Below are positions 21,855 to 33,490 of a DNA stretch of 64,000 nucleotides, piece by piece. Below the pieces are notes generated by a model. That model saw only the letters and a program-made list of their open reading frames with translations, was not told where the DNA came from and ran no database searches. Source of the DNA: Bicyclus anynana (lineage: Eukaryota; Arthropoda; Insecta; Lepidoptera; Nymphalidae). Where the stretch lies: positions 10,027,418 to 10,091,417 of the forward strand of contig NC_069092.1 of assembly GCF_947172395.1 (NCBI RefSeq), read 5' to 3'. Position 1 is the stretch's first letter. Each line of letters opens with the position of its first letter. A program made the translations under genes and the position numbers.

Positions 21855-22158
21855 TGATATCCCACTGAATATTACTTCTGCCTCCGATTCCGGAGGGTAT
21901 AGGCTCGAATTCGGTCCGGGGCATGCACCTCCAACTTTTCAGTTGTGTGCATTTTAAGAAATTAAATGTCACGTGTCTCAAACGGTGAAGGAAAAACATC
22001 GTGAGGAAACCTGCAGTGAATTATCTTAATTCTATGCGTGTGTGAAGTCTGCCAATCCGCATTGCGCCAGAGTGGTGGACTATTGGCCTAACCCCTCTCA
22101 TTTTGAAAGGAGATTCGAGCTCAGTGAGCCGAATATGGGTTGATAATGATGATGATGA
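21855..22158 (+). mobile_element. SINE family B, nearly full length
   Basis: Decayed head (GATATCCCACTGAATATTAC), intact block CTTCTGCCTCCGATTCCGG, conserved body, and tail GGGTTGATAATGATGATGATG. The tail closely matches the 3' end of the RTE LINE copies. Confidence 0.85.
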
Positions 22159-22295
22159 ATGGTGTTTGTTTTACTAAGTATTTATTATGTTTTATCAATA
22201 CTTTACTGGCTATAGCAGTAGTGATTAACCTATTTGACGAAGGGTTAAGCCTGCGTTTGAGTCCTAGATTGGGTTATGCAATAGGTACTCATCAT

Positions 22296-22552
22296 ACATC
22301 ATCATCATTACTAGCCGATGAACGTCCACTGCTGGACTCTTGCATGGGCTTCCAATCACAACTGTCTCAAGCTGCCAGCATCCAGCGGCTCCCTGCAACC
22401 CGCTTGATGTCCTCGGTCCACCTAGTGGGGGGTCGACCAACACTGTTTTTTCCGATGCGGGGTCGCTATTCCAGCACCTTGGGACCCCAATGTAGATCGG
22501 ATCTTCGAATTATGTGGTCTGCTCATTGCCACTTGAACTTTGCGAGTAACTG
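22296..22552 (-). mobile_element. RTE-type LINE 3'-end fragment
   Basis: Minus strand: GCAAAGTTCAAGTGGCAATG, CGACCCCGCATCGG, GGGTTGCAGGGAGCCGCTGG, then CCAGCAGTGGACGTTCATCGG and (TGATGA)n. Same family as 10643, 21194 and 28608. Confidence 0.75.
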
Positions 22553-25500
22553 AATTCGCGACTAGATCGAAACCAGGACCTCTGTCCTCTCTGTTAAGAG
22601 CCACAGCACTACCAATACAAAACACCATTTCCAAACTTGCCTTCGGCCTGCCTAGGTAGGTACCAATAGAATCAAAGAATCGAAAGGAAGAATCTCTCAA
22701 TGTAACACCAATTTTTCGGCGTAAATCGTGGCCTATTTATTCCATTTTTTGGGTCCTATTTAGTCCATAATAAGGCCTTTAGCAATGCTTTAGAGCTATA
22801 GATTGAACTACCAAGTAGCTACCGAATAGTAAGTCAAGAAAAAAAAATAAAAACAACACATCCCTGTACACATAATTTACCCAAAACTCGCATCTCGAAG
22901 ATTACTGAAGACAGACAACCCCCGTCAAGAGTTAAACCATCACGGCAACGTAAATAATTAAATTTCCGAAAGAAAAAACCCTAATCCGAGTTCCGACCAA
23001 CAATTTATTAGAGGCCCTTTTGCTGTGAAAAATTGGTCCATTATGTGAGCCGGGCGGGCTAGCCCGTATTTCAAAATAACACATTATTGTTTTCTTCTCC
23101 TTTTACTTTGCGGTTAACGATTTCAGAGCTTCGTATCTCATTTTCCTATAATTTTGTTTAACATCTTTTCAATATACCGCTAAATTGCTGACCATTAATA
23201 ATAATTCATATTAATTTTGTTTTGGACAAAAACTTCGTTTCTAGACCTTTTTGATAATCCCAAAACATAATCCTATTATTGAAAAATATATTATTTAAAT
23301 TAAGAAATATTCGTTTGAACAAGCTCGTCTGTTTTTAGATTTTATGTATGAAATGGCAATAGCGTAAGGCTAAGAAGATAAAAAGTAGACGAAGATATTC
23401 TCCTAAAATAAAAAAAAAGTGTGTGTCAGCTCCGACGCACGAATGGAGTTTACTCTTTCAGATCGACTGTCTAAATAGGTGTATGTTGCCCTGCAGCATA
23501 CACTATGTACGTCTCAATACTACGCCTGAAAAGTGAAAGATGCGCAACCGAGGAACAGCTGGCCCCACAGTGAAAGGTGCGCAGAATAGGTTTGCACACA
23601 AAAAACGTAATACTATCATTCGTTCATCGAATCGAATCTAATCAATTGGCTATGTATGAAAAATCGAGTCTTAAGGAGTAAACTCAAAAAACCAGTATTA
23701 CTGTATAAATAGTTAAGCATAGCATCAAAAGAACAAGTAAATAGAAAGAAAAACTTAAAACTGAAACAAAAACTAACCAACTGGAACATAAAGATTCGCA
23801 AATTATTACTACCGACTTAAAATTTCATCTCAGCGCAAAATGGAAATAGTTAAAAGCACAGCGGTATGATTTTTGTAAAATCTTAAATAGCACCAGTAAC
23901 TGTTGTATACAGCCGAAGAGCGATAATAGAGAAAATTAAAATCCCGAGGGAAATTAACTACGAGCGGAATTAAATTCCTTTTCGTTCCTTATTTAGCGTT
24001 AGTGGCTGTTGTGTCATTATATCATTATCTGAAAAACTTTTTAATAAATAGAAAGGTTTGGAAACTTTTATGCTTAATTTATTTATCTTTGTTTTAGTAG
24101 TTAACCTTCTTGAGATTCCTGAGAGTCCTAGATTCAAGTATTTGGATAAGCTTGGAAATATTGACGTTATCCTCCTTACAAGATTGTTTCAGTCATTTCA
24201 GTCGCTATGCTCGTAGTGTTACTATTTACTATCCTGTACCCTGTAGCCATTGGTTCGGTCACTATAATTATATTAACATCTGATAATGATCATTACAAAG
24301 TCAAACTGTAAAGCCCTAACCCTAACCTGCAGTGCTGACAAGTTTAAGCTCCTAACCAAACGTCTCTCCTATTTGGAGAGAGAATATATTACTTAGAAGG
24401 ACCTAAAACCGAGGATATTCATTCTAATTTAGCAGTAATGTGGCAGTATAGGAATTAACTTCTAATTGAACAATAATATCCCAAATTAAACAAATTTGTA
24501 AATAATTTAGTTGAAGAAAATAAATATAGTTTCAGGCATCGTTATCACAGCACAATTCTATGCAATATAATGACGAAGTTATTTAATTATCCGTAGAAAA
24601 TCTGCTCAAGTACACAAGCGAGGGTCGTCAGCCTGTCTGCGCTGACCCTAATTATTCATTTGCTGCAGATCGCTAGTGTTAATAACCGTGAAACGTGGTT
24701 TAAAAATGGAAGAAATTAAATGTACAATCGTAAAATCAACCGAACAGCTCCAGTTCAGCCATAAATTAGCATCCACACGTAACCGTCCAATCAGCCCACC
24801 GGCCGTAAAATAGAATAAGATTAAAACTACGCATAGTACAAATGAGGCGAGTAAAATTATTTTTACGATTCTCTCTCTCTCAATTAGAGTGAGCACCGAC
24901 ATAAAGTGTCAGTGTTATTTAAATTTACAGTTCCAATTAGACGCGCCATCGTCAGTGATGAAACCGTGCCGTGTCGTGTGTAGTTCGCCTTATTAAGCGT
25001 TCTGTAATTAAAATTTATAGCGTCCGATGTGAAGGAATACAATAATATCTTAATGAAAAAAAACCCCGGTGTAAAGCTACCTTCCATCTATACTTAACTG
25101 GATAGCTATCTTCAATCTACGTAAAGCCAATGATTATTTTAAATAGATATGTTACGTGCCTACAAAATCACCGCAAAAACCGAATTTAGCGACTCCACTG
25201 AGCGCACACATGCACGATTTTGTGTTAACTTACATTATATATTTATGTATTAATAGTTTTTACACTTCCTAAACACACAACTTGGTATTGTAGACAATAT
25301 TTAGGTATTAAGTGTTTAAATAATTTTCGTTGTTTAATAAGCGAATAAATGAAATTAAGACAATTATGCACATTTGTCCGCTTCAGTTTGCCCTATCTCC
25401 AGTATAAAATATCATTGTGTAAAGCTATATTTATGTATTACCATTAACCGCCTATATAAAGAAGAAGTCGATGCTTTTTAAACGAATACTTCGTTTACGT

Positions 25501-26090
25501 TATCATGCTAAGTATACTGGTAGCTGTGGATAATCTTCGCACCGCAACAAAGCATTGCTACAAAAGTTATCCACCATTTTACTAAGTTGTCCATCATTCG
25601 AACAAGTTGTTCTATCCCAACTTCGCATCATTGGCTCGCACGCTCTAGTGGAACGAAGACTTTACTCTGTTAATGTTTTTAAATAGTACTTCTATGTGAA
25701 TTGCATGATAGAAGTTTTGAATGTTTAAACTCCATATGAAATTAACAGTATTGCTGAGTGGTGACGTGTCTGATTGGAGCAATGTAACAATAATTGCTAC
25801 GTGTTAATACAGCTGCGAGAATTAAGTGTTTAATTTTAACTGTTAATGCTGTACAGTCGAGCTCGAATTAAACGGTTCGGTTGGAATGTTATATGTGTTT
25901 AGTTTTAATTCGATTAGATTTTTTTTATTACAAACAGTTGGTGTTAATCACGAATATAGCTTAGTTCAGTGACTATTAATTTTATTATGATTTCATGTAT
26001 TTTACTGGTGATGATACAATACATTGAGACTGCAAAGGAGAAGGGATATTACTAAATATATTACCTATCACATCACACTGTTGTTATTGT
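22553..26090. other. Longest repeat-poor stretch; no exon recognised
   Basis: Mostly unique AT-rich DNA. 22560-22620 (GAAACCAGGACCTC...GCCACAGCACT) may be a very old SINE head on the minus strand. 23930-24020 and 24600-25030 are complex non-repetitive blocks with a (TC)n run at 24869-24882; they are candidates for conserved non-coding DNA. Repeat family G lies at 25144-25420. Confidence 0.4.
25144..25420 (+). repeat. Repeat family G, copy 1
   Basis: Left edge TAGATATGTTACGTGCCTAC, right edge ATTTGTCCGCTTCAG ... TATAAAATATCATTG. Both edges recur at 56486-56945 and the right edge at 37096-37162. Unclassified dispersed repeat. Confidence 0.55.
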
Positions 26091-26215
26091 AAGGCGTAAG
26101 TTTGTGTGTTTGTTCCTCTGAAGCTGAATTGGCTGAAATTGGAAAATTCCATGGTTCCCACAGGATTTGTGAAAAACTGAGTTCCTCGCGTATGAAGTCG
26201 CGGGCGTCCGCTAGT
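26091..26215 (+). mobile_element. Helitron-like element, internally deleted
   Basis: AAGTTTGTGTGTTTGTTCCTC joins to GGCTGAAATTGGAAAATTCC; ends GAAGTCGCGGGCGTCCGCTAGT. Confidence 0.75.
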
Positions 26216-26231
26216 AGAGTAAAACCTTTTT

Positions 26232-26580
26232 GACGGCCTCCGTGGCGCAGTGGTATGCACGTTGGATTTTCAAGACGGAGGTCCTGGGTTCGATCCCCGG
26301 CTGGGCCGATTGAAGTTTGCTTAATTGGTCGAGATCTGGCTGGTGAGAGGCTTTGGCCGTGGCTAGTTACCACCGTATCGGCAAAGACGTACCGCCAAGC
26401 CATTAAGCGTTCCGGTACGATGCCGTGTGGAAACCGAAAGGAGTAAGGATTCTCATCCTCCTACTAACAAGTTAGCCTGCTTCCATCTTAGATTGCATCA
26501 TTACTTACCATCAGGTGAGATTGTAGTCAAGGGCTAACATGTAAAGAATAAAAAAATAAATAAATAAATAAAAAAAAAAC
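26232..26580 (+). mobile_element. SINE family A, full length
   Basis: Intact A box (GTGGCGCAGTGGTATGC) and B box (GGGTTCGATCCCCGG), full body, tail (AATAAATAAATAAA) and A-run. AAAACCTTTT before and AAAAACTTTT after suggest a slightly decayed target duplication. Confidence 0.85.
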
Positions 26581-26769
26581 TTTTCTACATGTTTTCATTA
26601 GAATTATAGAATTAAATTAAAATGTCGCCATCATAATCATTAATATGTTCGTCTACGTCTAGCTATAGGTCTCATATGACGACTTCCAAACACCAAAATC
26701 TGAAGTTGGTGTAACTGGTGGGTAACCAACCTGACATTGAACCTCGGAACTCTGACTTGATTCGGCTCT

Positions 26770-27055
26770 TCGAAGTTTGTGCCCCCATATAGCCACTGTT
26801 GCCAGGAGAGAAGGAGATAACCTAGAGAAACTTGTTATCACTGGCAAAGTGGAAGGAAAGAGACCTCGGGGACGTAGCCCGATGCGTTGGTCAGATCAAA
26901 TCCGCACCACTCTCGATACAAAAGTACACGATGCTCTACAAGTCGCGAAAAGCCGAGCCGCATGGCGTGACATCGTGCGGAAAAAAGTTATGAATGTGTG
27001 ATAGGGGTCACGACCCTCAGTAATGAGGAACACGACGCGGAGAGATAGCCACTGA
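26770..27055 (+). mobile_element. LINE ORF2 C-terminal fragment (second family)
   Basis: An open frame to the TGA ending at 27001 encodes HIATVARREGDNLEKLVITG, then a KRPRGRSPMRWSDQI segment and AWRDIV, a conserved LINE C-terminus distinct from the RTE copies here. The 3' UTR has GGGGTCACGACCCTCAGTAA. 5'-truncated; a short RTE-like scrap may lie at 26646-26690. Confidence 0.75.
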
Positions 27056-27559
27056 AGTTTTGCGACTCAATATTAGCTAATTTTGGTTCTTATGCAAATA
27101 TCTTTGTTTTATTAAGTTACTCTACTTAGTTACTCTGAACCTACTTAACTCGATAGGGGTCCATATTTAAATCTACATTCATACTAAGGTAAAGGTAATT
27201 TTTGAAAATTCACAACTTTAAAAAGAATATATGCCAAGATTAAGTCCCTACTAACCTGTATATTGCCAAACATTAAAGCAATATTTTATAGTGCATTACG
27301 CCATAAAAGATACTAAACAATAATTTAAGGCGGTAGACACCGTGACATAAAAGCATAGTGTAGAAAACACATTTCTCATAAAGTTACTTGGCGTACAACA
27401 TCTCTACAATGGAGCAGAATTTGGAATTGGACTGGAAAATTCCAGGAAACAGGGTGCATTTCTTTGCATGGTTGAGTTTACTGGTCTTTAGGTTACTACT
27501 TCAATACCTAGTTCTTTGAACTTTAGTAAAATTTCACATTTTTCTGATCAATTTCTAGA
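27056..27559. other. Intergenic, no recognised feature
   Basis: AT-rich unique sequence. Confidence 0.4.
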
Positions 27560-27840
27560 AATATTAATTCCTCGACTTCGTCCTCGTGATTTTCAGTTTT
27601 TTCACAAATCCCGCGGGAATCATGGATTTTTTCCACGATAAAAAGTATTGTATATGTAGCTTAAAAGGCTTTTCTATCTTCCAGTGTCACTTCCATTAAA
27701 ATCGGTTCAGCTGTTCCAGAGATTAGGCCGGACAAACAGTAAGACAGTCAGACAGAGAAAATAAAAAAGTAAAACAATTGGTTGTGTTTAAGTATCGTGT
27801 AAATAACTTTAAGCTAGTACTTGAGAAAACACGATTTTGG
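27560..27840 (-). repeat. Dispersed repeat family J
   Basis: Contains CACAAATCCCGCGGGAATC, AAAATCGGTTCAGCTGTTCC, GACAGTCAGACAGAG and CTTGAGAAAACACGATTTTG. The same block order recurs at 39201-39496, 48855-49126 and, in part, at 51588-51790. Partly shared with the Helitron-like group. Confidence 0.6.
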
Positions 27841-28607
27841 GAACCGCGATTTATTTGTTCGACTTCAGATATAAGGTTTTTAGGTTTAAAAATGCTTAAA
27901 GCAGTTAGTACATTCTAAGAAATTTTCAAAAGTAGAACGGAGTTAGGAAGGAAGTTACAGCCTATAATTTTTCACACTACAAATATTTTTACACTCAACT
28001 GGTAGAATATTAACTTAAGATATTATTATACTACTAAATGTATAATATAAAATTCTCACAGTTTAATATAAAATTCAAGTAGTATTTCTCCTGCAATCCA
28101 ATAGAACCGATCACTGGTGAACGTCAGTAAAGTTTAAACAAAATATTGCAAGCCAACATTTGGTTGAAAAGTTGGAATAACTTGCTGCTTGACTCTATCT
28201 GTATTGGACGGTATCCAAATCAAGGCGCACTGCAGAGGGAATACCAATCACTTCACAATTGAACTGTTATCTGATTGAACTGATTTTTAGCTTTAAATAG
28301 TATGTCAAATTATTGAGACATATAATACTACAAATTAATGTGAACAACTGAATAAGTAACTTGGTTGGGTGCAAATAGACCGACTTTAGTGTTCCTTAGC
28401 TAGGTACTAGGGACATCAAAGTCTGCTCATTTGCATTGTATGTCATCAGATATTTCATTTTATGAACGTAAAAAGTTTGTTAGCTCATGGTCTTACTATA
28501 GATAAGAACGGTAGCCAATAATGGTGTTTGTACCTTGGTGTCTTTGGAAGTTAGCAAGTTTCCAGGGTCCATATTCTTAGTTTGCTAACTGTGGCCCTCA
28601 TAAGAAA
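27841..28607. other. Intergenic, no recognised feature
   Basis: AT-rich; no exon. Confidence 0.4.
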
Positions 28608-28960
28608 GCTCAAAGTCACTCAGCGGGCGATGGAGATCGTTAAGCGAGATCGACTCAGAAATGAGAAGATCCGCAGAAGAACCAAAGTGACTGATATAGC
28701 TCAGTGAGTCGCGAAGCTGAAGTGGTAATGCAGGCAGGGCACATACTCGATGGACGTTGGGGTCCAAGATGCTGGAATGGCGTCCCCGCACCGGAAAGCG
28801 GAGTATTAGTCGACACCCCACTAGGTGGACTGAGGACATCAAGCGGGTTGCAGGGAGCCGCTGGCAGCTGGCGGCTCGAGACTATTTTGTTTAGGAGTCC
28901 GTGTAAGAGACCTATGTCCAGCAGTCGACGTTCATTGGCTGTTAATGATGATGGTGATAA
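28608..28960 (+). mobile_element. RTE-type LINE 3'-end fragment
   Basis: Starts AAAGTCACTCAGCGGGCGAT, the same point as the copy at 21194, and ends with GTTAATGATGATGGTGATAA. Encodes broken R.EKIRRRTKVTDIA and DIKRVAGS-type segments. AAGCTCAAAG before and AAGTTCAAGG after may be a decayed target duplication. Confidence 0.8.
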
Positions 28961-30216
28961 TATGCTAAGTTCAAGGTGCAAATGGGAGACTTTAATGTTC
29001 CTAAGTATTGAATTTCTGCATCGGAAAGCGCTGTGTAGAGCGTCTTCTCATTAAGGGGACTGGCGATGTTATATGTATATGTCGTGGGGAACTACTGATT
29101 AAAGGGGACGTAGTACCTACCATTTGTTTTGGAAAACACTACTGCCTACAATATGATGCTTGTGCGATGATTACCATTATGTACACACTGTAATACACTG
29201 AAATTTAAGAGATCCTGAAGAACCACTATTTTTAAACGACACACTGAGAAAAAAATCCTGGTGACCCGAATAATACGTAGCAAACCAGACTCTATTACGC
29301 TTATAGCCGGCACTATGTTGTAGACAAGCTGCATATGTATTATAGTTTTACTTCTAAACGGTACAATAAGCTGCGTCATTACTAAGTATACGGCATCTAT
29401 TGTACGTATCCTGTCCTGCACCTGAAGTAAATAGTGATGTGCTAGCTTCTTGTAAGTAGCTCATTTAAGTAGCTTATTTTTTCAGTGCAGTCTCTTAGCC
29501 TATGAGATTAGCCACCTTGGTAAAAATTCGGAAGATCATTTTACTACAGTAAAAATTAATTAAATTAGTTAGAAAGTGCATTTCGTTTGTACACCGTGAT
29601 ATGATTTTCCATGTTTTTCTTTCCATTGTCGTCGTAGACACAACAAGAGCAAGCCGGCTCGTTAATCGCAAAGAGTGGCCCCGGCTACGTAATTAACTTT
29701 GCAGCAAAGAGAACAGAGATTTACGTGGAACCTCGGGTACAATTAAATTTGCATAGGAAATTGTACAGAAGCTGAGAATAAGTTAGCTGAGTGTGGAACT
29801 AAATTTTATGGTGCCTAGCCAAGTAATGTTTCCAGTTACTGTCAACACTCTTATAAATGATCTCTTTCGGAGTTCTAACACCGTTCGTTAAGCAGGTCGC
29901 GAGAGCGGGCCATGTGTTTTGAATGTTTTGAAAGATTAAGTATTAAACTTTTAAAATTACGACGGTGAATTATTGAGATGAAATTCTAGTGCCGTAAGTT
30001 AAGAGCCAGGGTGTAGAACTTTGCATGTCCAAATCATAACTTTGACAATTTAAAAAATCGCACTTATTTAGGTGCATGGTATGATGATGGTTCATCATTT
30101 TGATTGATTGATTGAACTATCCAAGTATTAACCGTGTACTTATACTGCTATATTATATAATCAGTGGTTTAAACAATTCTAGGAAACCCACCTAGTTACA
30201 GTGGCAACTGTCTGGG
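28961..30216. other. Intergenic; one complex unique block
   Basis: 29620-29770 is a distinct non-repetitive block (GCAAGCCGGCTCGTTAATCG, GGCCCCGGCTACGTAATTAA) suited to conserved non-coding DNA. No exon seen. Confidence 0.35.
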
Positions 30217-30342
30217 GGGGAGTATTCGGCCGTGGCTAGTTACCACCTTACTGGCAAAGTCGTACCGCCAAGCGATTTAGCGTTCCGGTACGATATCGTG
30301 TAGAAACCGAAAGGGGTGTGTAACAACCCCTAACAAGTAGCC
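30217..30342 (+). mobile_element. SINE family A core fragment
   Basis: ATTCGGCCGTGGCTAGTTACC through ACCGAAAGGGGTGTG and a decayed AACAAGTAGCCC. Both ends missing. Confidence 0.75.
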
Positions 30343-30508
30343 CATAAGTATGAACAAATCATAACGAAATTGTGTTAAGCTAGCTAGTAAATTGTGTTTA
30401 CCACTGTAAACTACTAAACAAATTATAAGATCATGAAAATTCACTGCCCTGAATTTCTTGTGGAAATATATCTGGCTGAAGTAAAATGAACAACATATTC
30501 TTTGACAC

Positions 30509-30697
30509 TTAACCCTCATTCGCACGAGAGTTTTTTAACGGATGTTAAAAAAGCGTTCAAATATAGTACGAAGTTACTCAACGCCCAAAACTGAAAATTC
30601 AACACTGCTTGAAAAAAAGCGTCGTTGAACATAACATACTTGTATTTGATCGCTTTTTTAACGTCCCATAAAAAAAAAACTCTCGTGTGTATATTAA
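30509..30697. mobile_element. MITE flanked by TTAA, CGCACGAGAG ends
   Basis: Inverted termini (about 30521-30562 and 30644-30689) share CACGAGAGTTTTTT and GTTAAAAAAGCG.TCAAAT. TTAA occurs at 30509-30512 and 30694-30697, and the left end continues CCCT, both traits of piggyBac-type insertions. Non-coding. Confidence 0.7.
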
Positions 30698-31104
30698 CAT
30701 CGAGAGATTGCTATCAAGTACTTATTTGCCAAAGAACAAAAAAATCTGTTGCACTGTACGCAAACTTTAACAACTCTCTCTCAAAAGCTGCTACGTATTT
30801 TTCATATTTTACGACGTTTTGAATTCATACCTCTTGTCGGCGAGAAAACTCATCGTTTCCGCGACATTCCGGTCGCGTCGACGATTTTCATTGCGACTTC
30901 AATAGACTGTAAAACGAGTGAGCCATTGTGTGTTTTGTGCTATAATTCAACGTACACTCTTTGTTGTTTTTGTTTTAATGTTTTTCACCAAAGTGAACAA
31001 TGATGTTAACTGTATTATTCACAGCCTAGCCTTTGCCATGACTATTTTATGAATGGTATCAAAAGCTTGAATTTTCTAGTATTCTTTGCGTACAATTAAA
31101 TCAT
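30698..31104. other. Intergenic, no recognised feature
   Basis: 30830-30900 is GC-richer (CTCATCGTTTCCGCGACATT) but has no coding support. Confidence 0.3.
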
Positions 31105-31316
31105 AGTAGCGAACGCCAGCGACTTCTACGTAGAATTCAGTTTTTCACAAATCCCGCGGGAACCATGGATTTTCCTATGTGTTCAGTGGTGTGTGTCTAG
31201 AATATAATCTGTCATTTCAAATTTCAGCCAAATCGCTACTATAGTTACAGCGCAAAGGAAAAACAAACATACAAACCCACTTACATACAATTTTTCGCCT
31301 TTATAATATGAATGTA
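31105..31316 (-). mobile_element. Helitron-like element
   Basis: Minus strand: ends in a decayed CGTTCGCTACT and contains CACAAATCCCGCGGGAACC (as written on plus), AAATTTCAGCCAAATCGCTA and CGCCTTTATAATATGAATG. Confidence 0.7.
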
Positions 31317-31330
31317 ATTAAATAATTTAT

Positions 31331-31646
31331 AGAGCCGTGATAACCTAAATAGATAGATACTGCATATGCAAACAACCTTTGATTCGTAGGACGTAGGTGC
31401 AAATCCAGCACCTCCAACTTTTCAGTTGTGTGCATTAAAAAAAATTAAAACCACGTGTCACAAACGGTGAAGGAAAAACATCGTGAGGAGATAGGCATAC
31501 TCGTACCTGTGAATTTTCTCGCGTGTGTGAAGTTTGACAATCCGCGAGGGGCCAGAGTGGTGAATTATTAGCCTTACTCCTCTAATTCTGTGAGGAGACT
31601 CGTTCTCAACAGTGAGTCTAATATGTTGGTAAACATGATGATGAAA
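31331..31646 (+). mobile_element. SINE family B, degenerate head
   Basis: AGAGCCGTGATAACC head with an altered tRNA region, then CACCTCCAACTTTTCAGTTG and the conserved body; tail AAACATGATGATG. Confidence 0.75.
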
Positions 31647-31793
31647 TAGTTTATGATAATAATAGGTTTAGGTTAAAACTTACCAGAAATCACGGCGAAA
31701 TCTACAACTGCACATTAATGCTGACTGGCGGCACAGAAAACATATGTACAAGTACTAGCGGTAGAAATATGCATAACCGTAATTCCCTTTACT

Positions 31794-31825
31794 AAGGACG
31801 AACGAAGTTGCGGGCGTCCGCTAGT
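31794..31825 (+). mobile_element. Helitron-like 3' end
   Basis: GACGAACGAAGTTGCGGGCG followed by TCCGCTAGT, a lone terminal fragment. Confidence 0.65.
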
Positions 31826-33008
31826 TCGTATATAAATAGCACAATGTCAATGTTGATAGAGTAATCACAATGTACGTTTTTAACAATATAAATTCATGGA
31901 ATTTCCATTTCACGTTCCCCTCACATATGCCAATCCACGTCACGAGTCACGAAGACCTGGAATATTTGCACAGCCATCCATCTAACGAGCTCAGGACATG
32001 CATACTACTGCAACACTGGAAATATTTTATTCTGCTCCTACGAGGAGCCACAGAGTAAAGGAAAATAGATGAAAATATAATAATTCACCAACAATTATTT
32101 ATAGAAGTTATTTTCACACAGAGTGCGTGTTTATAGAGAGAAGTAATACTAAAAAGTGACTGAAAATAAAATCTCATTTTAATTTATGGACAGTCATTAT
32201 CAACCTAATTTAACAGCCCACTACAGAGCCAGGTTTTGTTTCTTCTAGTGTTGGAGCTTAGACCCACCACGCTGCTCCAATGTGGTTGGTGATAGATGTT
32301 AAATTAACGAGCACTCTCAGACATTAATTATAATGACTTGGACCGACGGCTTAATAAAGTCTCGAGGCAGGAGTTTAGCACTAAAATTTTTTACCAACAC
32401 CAGGTAAGAATCTTTACTGAAAATATCTAAGAAAAAAAAAAGCTCAGATCTGAAGCCACATAGGTTGATTGTCCATAAGCAATACCTAATAATTATTTTG
32501 TCTTTTGTTTGATTAATTTGAAAGTATCGTAAATTTTGTTAAAGAAGACGTTAACAGACAATAAACAATTAGTGTAACAAAAGAAATTGAGGGACATAAT
32601 TTGTATATTATAACAATAATTGTAACTTGCATCAATTTAAATCAACTTCGAAACAGGCCATCGATTCAACAAGCATTTTTTTTTTATAGTAATATCACAT
32701 ATTTTATTCGAGTTTTGTACCAATCTAAGAAGTCGGTTTCCTTTTTAAAAAACATTTTATTGTGAAGACATTTTGTTCTCGATAAAACTGTCTATCTTTT
32801 ACATTTATCTGGGCTCGTAGCCAGACGATTCTCTACGTAGCATTTTTATGCAGCTCAAGTTTAGTTGAATGCATCTTTTAGGGACTCTGATATGCAAGTG
32901 AATTTTTCTCCGCTACTTTTGTGTGATACTTGCTACTCTACTTTCTTTCTGACTTAATTAAAAATTCATTTTTGTAACAAATGTTATTAGTACACAAACA
33001 ACCTTTTT
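31826..33008. other. Intergenic with one old repeat scrap
   Basis: 32245-32340 (AGCTTAGACCCACCACGCTG) matches, inverted, the GTGGGTCTAAGCTCC motif at 47970 and relates to 50545-50690. The rest is AT-rich with no exon. Confidence 0.4.
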
Positions 33009-33490
33009 AACCGACTTCAAAAAGGAGGAGGTTCTCAATTCGGTCGGTTTTTTTTTTTTTTTTTTTTATTTATGTACACCGATTACTCAAAGACGCCTGG
33101 ACCGATTTCAAAAATTCTTTTTTGGTTTGAAACGGTATAGTCCCCATTTGGTCCCATTGCCATCATGTCAACATCTGATGATGGAATCCTGGAGAAATTG
33201 AGGGGAACTTTCGAAAATTATATGGATGTCTAGTGTGTTCGTATACTTTTCCATTTAGTACTTTGAAGCACTACAATTTCATGTTGTCTTAATTTTAGCC
33301 ATTTCTGACAGGACCACATAAAACAACACTGTCTGCAAAATCTAAAGCTATAAGATATTCTCACATGGCTTGAATTAATACATCACCGGCTTAGCACCGC
33401 CTTCATACTGATCAGCAGGTAGAACATATTATGATGTTATTTTTTACTTTTTAGTTTAGTGGGTACGTTTTTAGGTTTTGAAGTCGGTTG
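33009..33490 (+). mobile_element. Element with ACCGACTTC inverted ends, copy 1
   Basis: Starts AACCGACTTCAAAAAGGAGG, has a long T-run, and ends GAAGTCGGTTG. Inverted short termini with an internal block TGGAGAAATTGAGGGGAACT shared with 49279-49642. Non-autonomous DNA-element-like. Confidence 0.7.

Noticed and set aside
26777..27001. 75-codon open frame as a host gene
   Set aside because: Its GRSPMRW.DQI and AWRDIV pattern is the C-terminus of a non-LTR retrotransposon; there is no upstream domain.
28704..29054. 116-codon open frame as a host gene
   Set aside because: Mostly the RTE fragment 28608-28960 read out of its natural frame.
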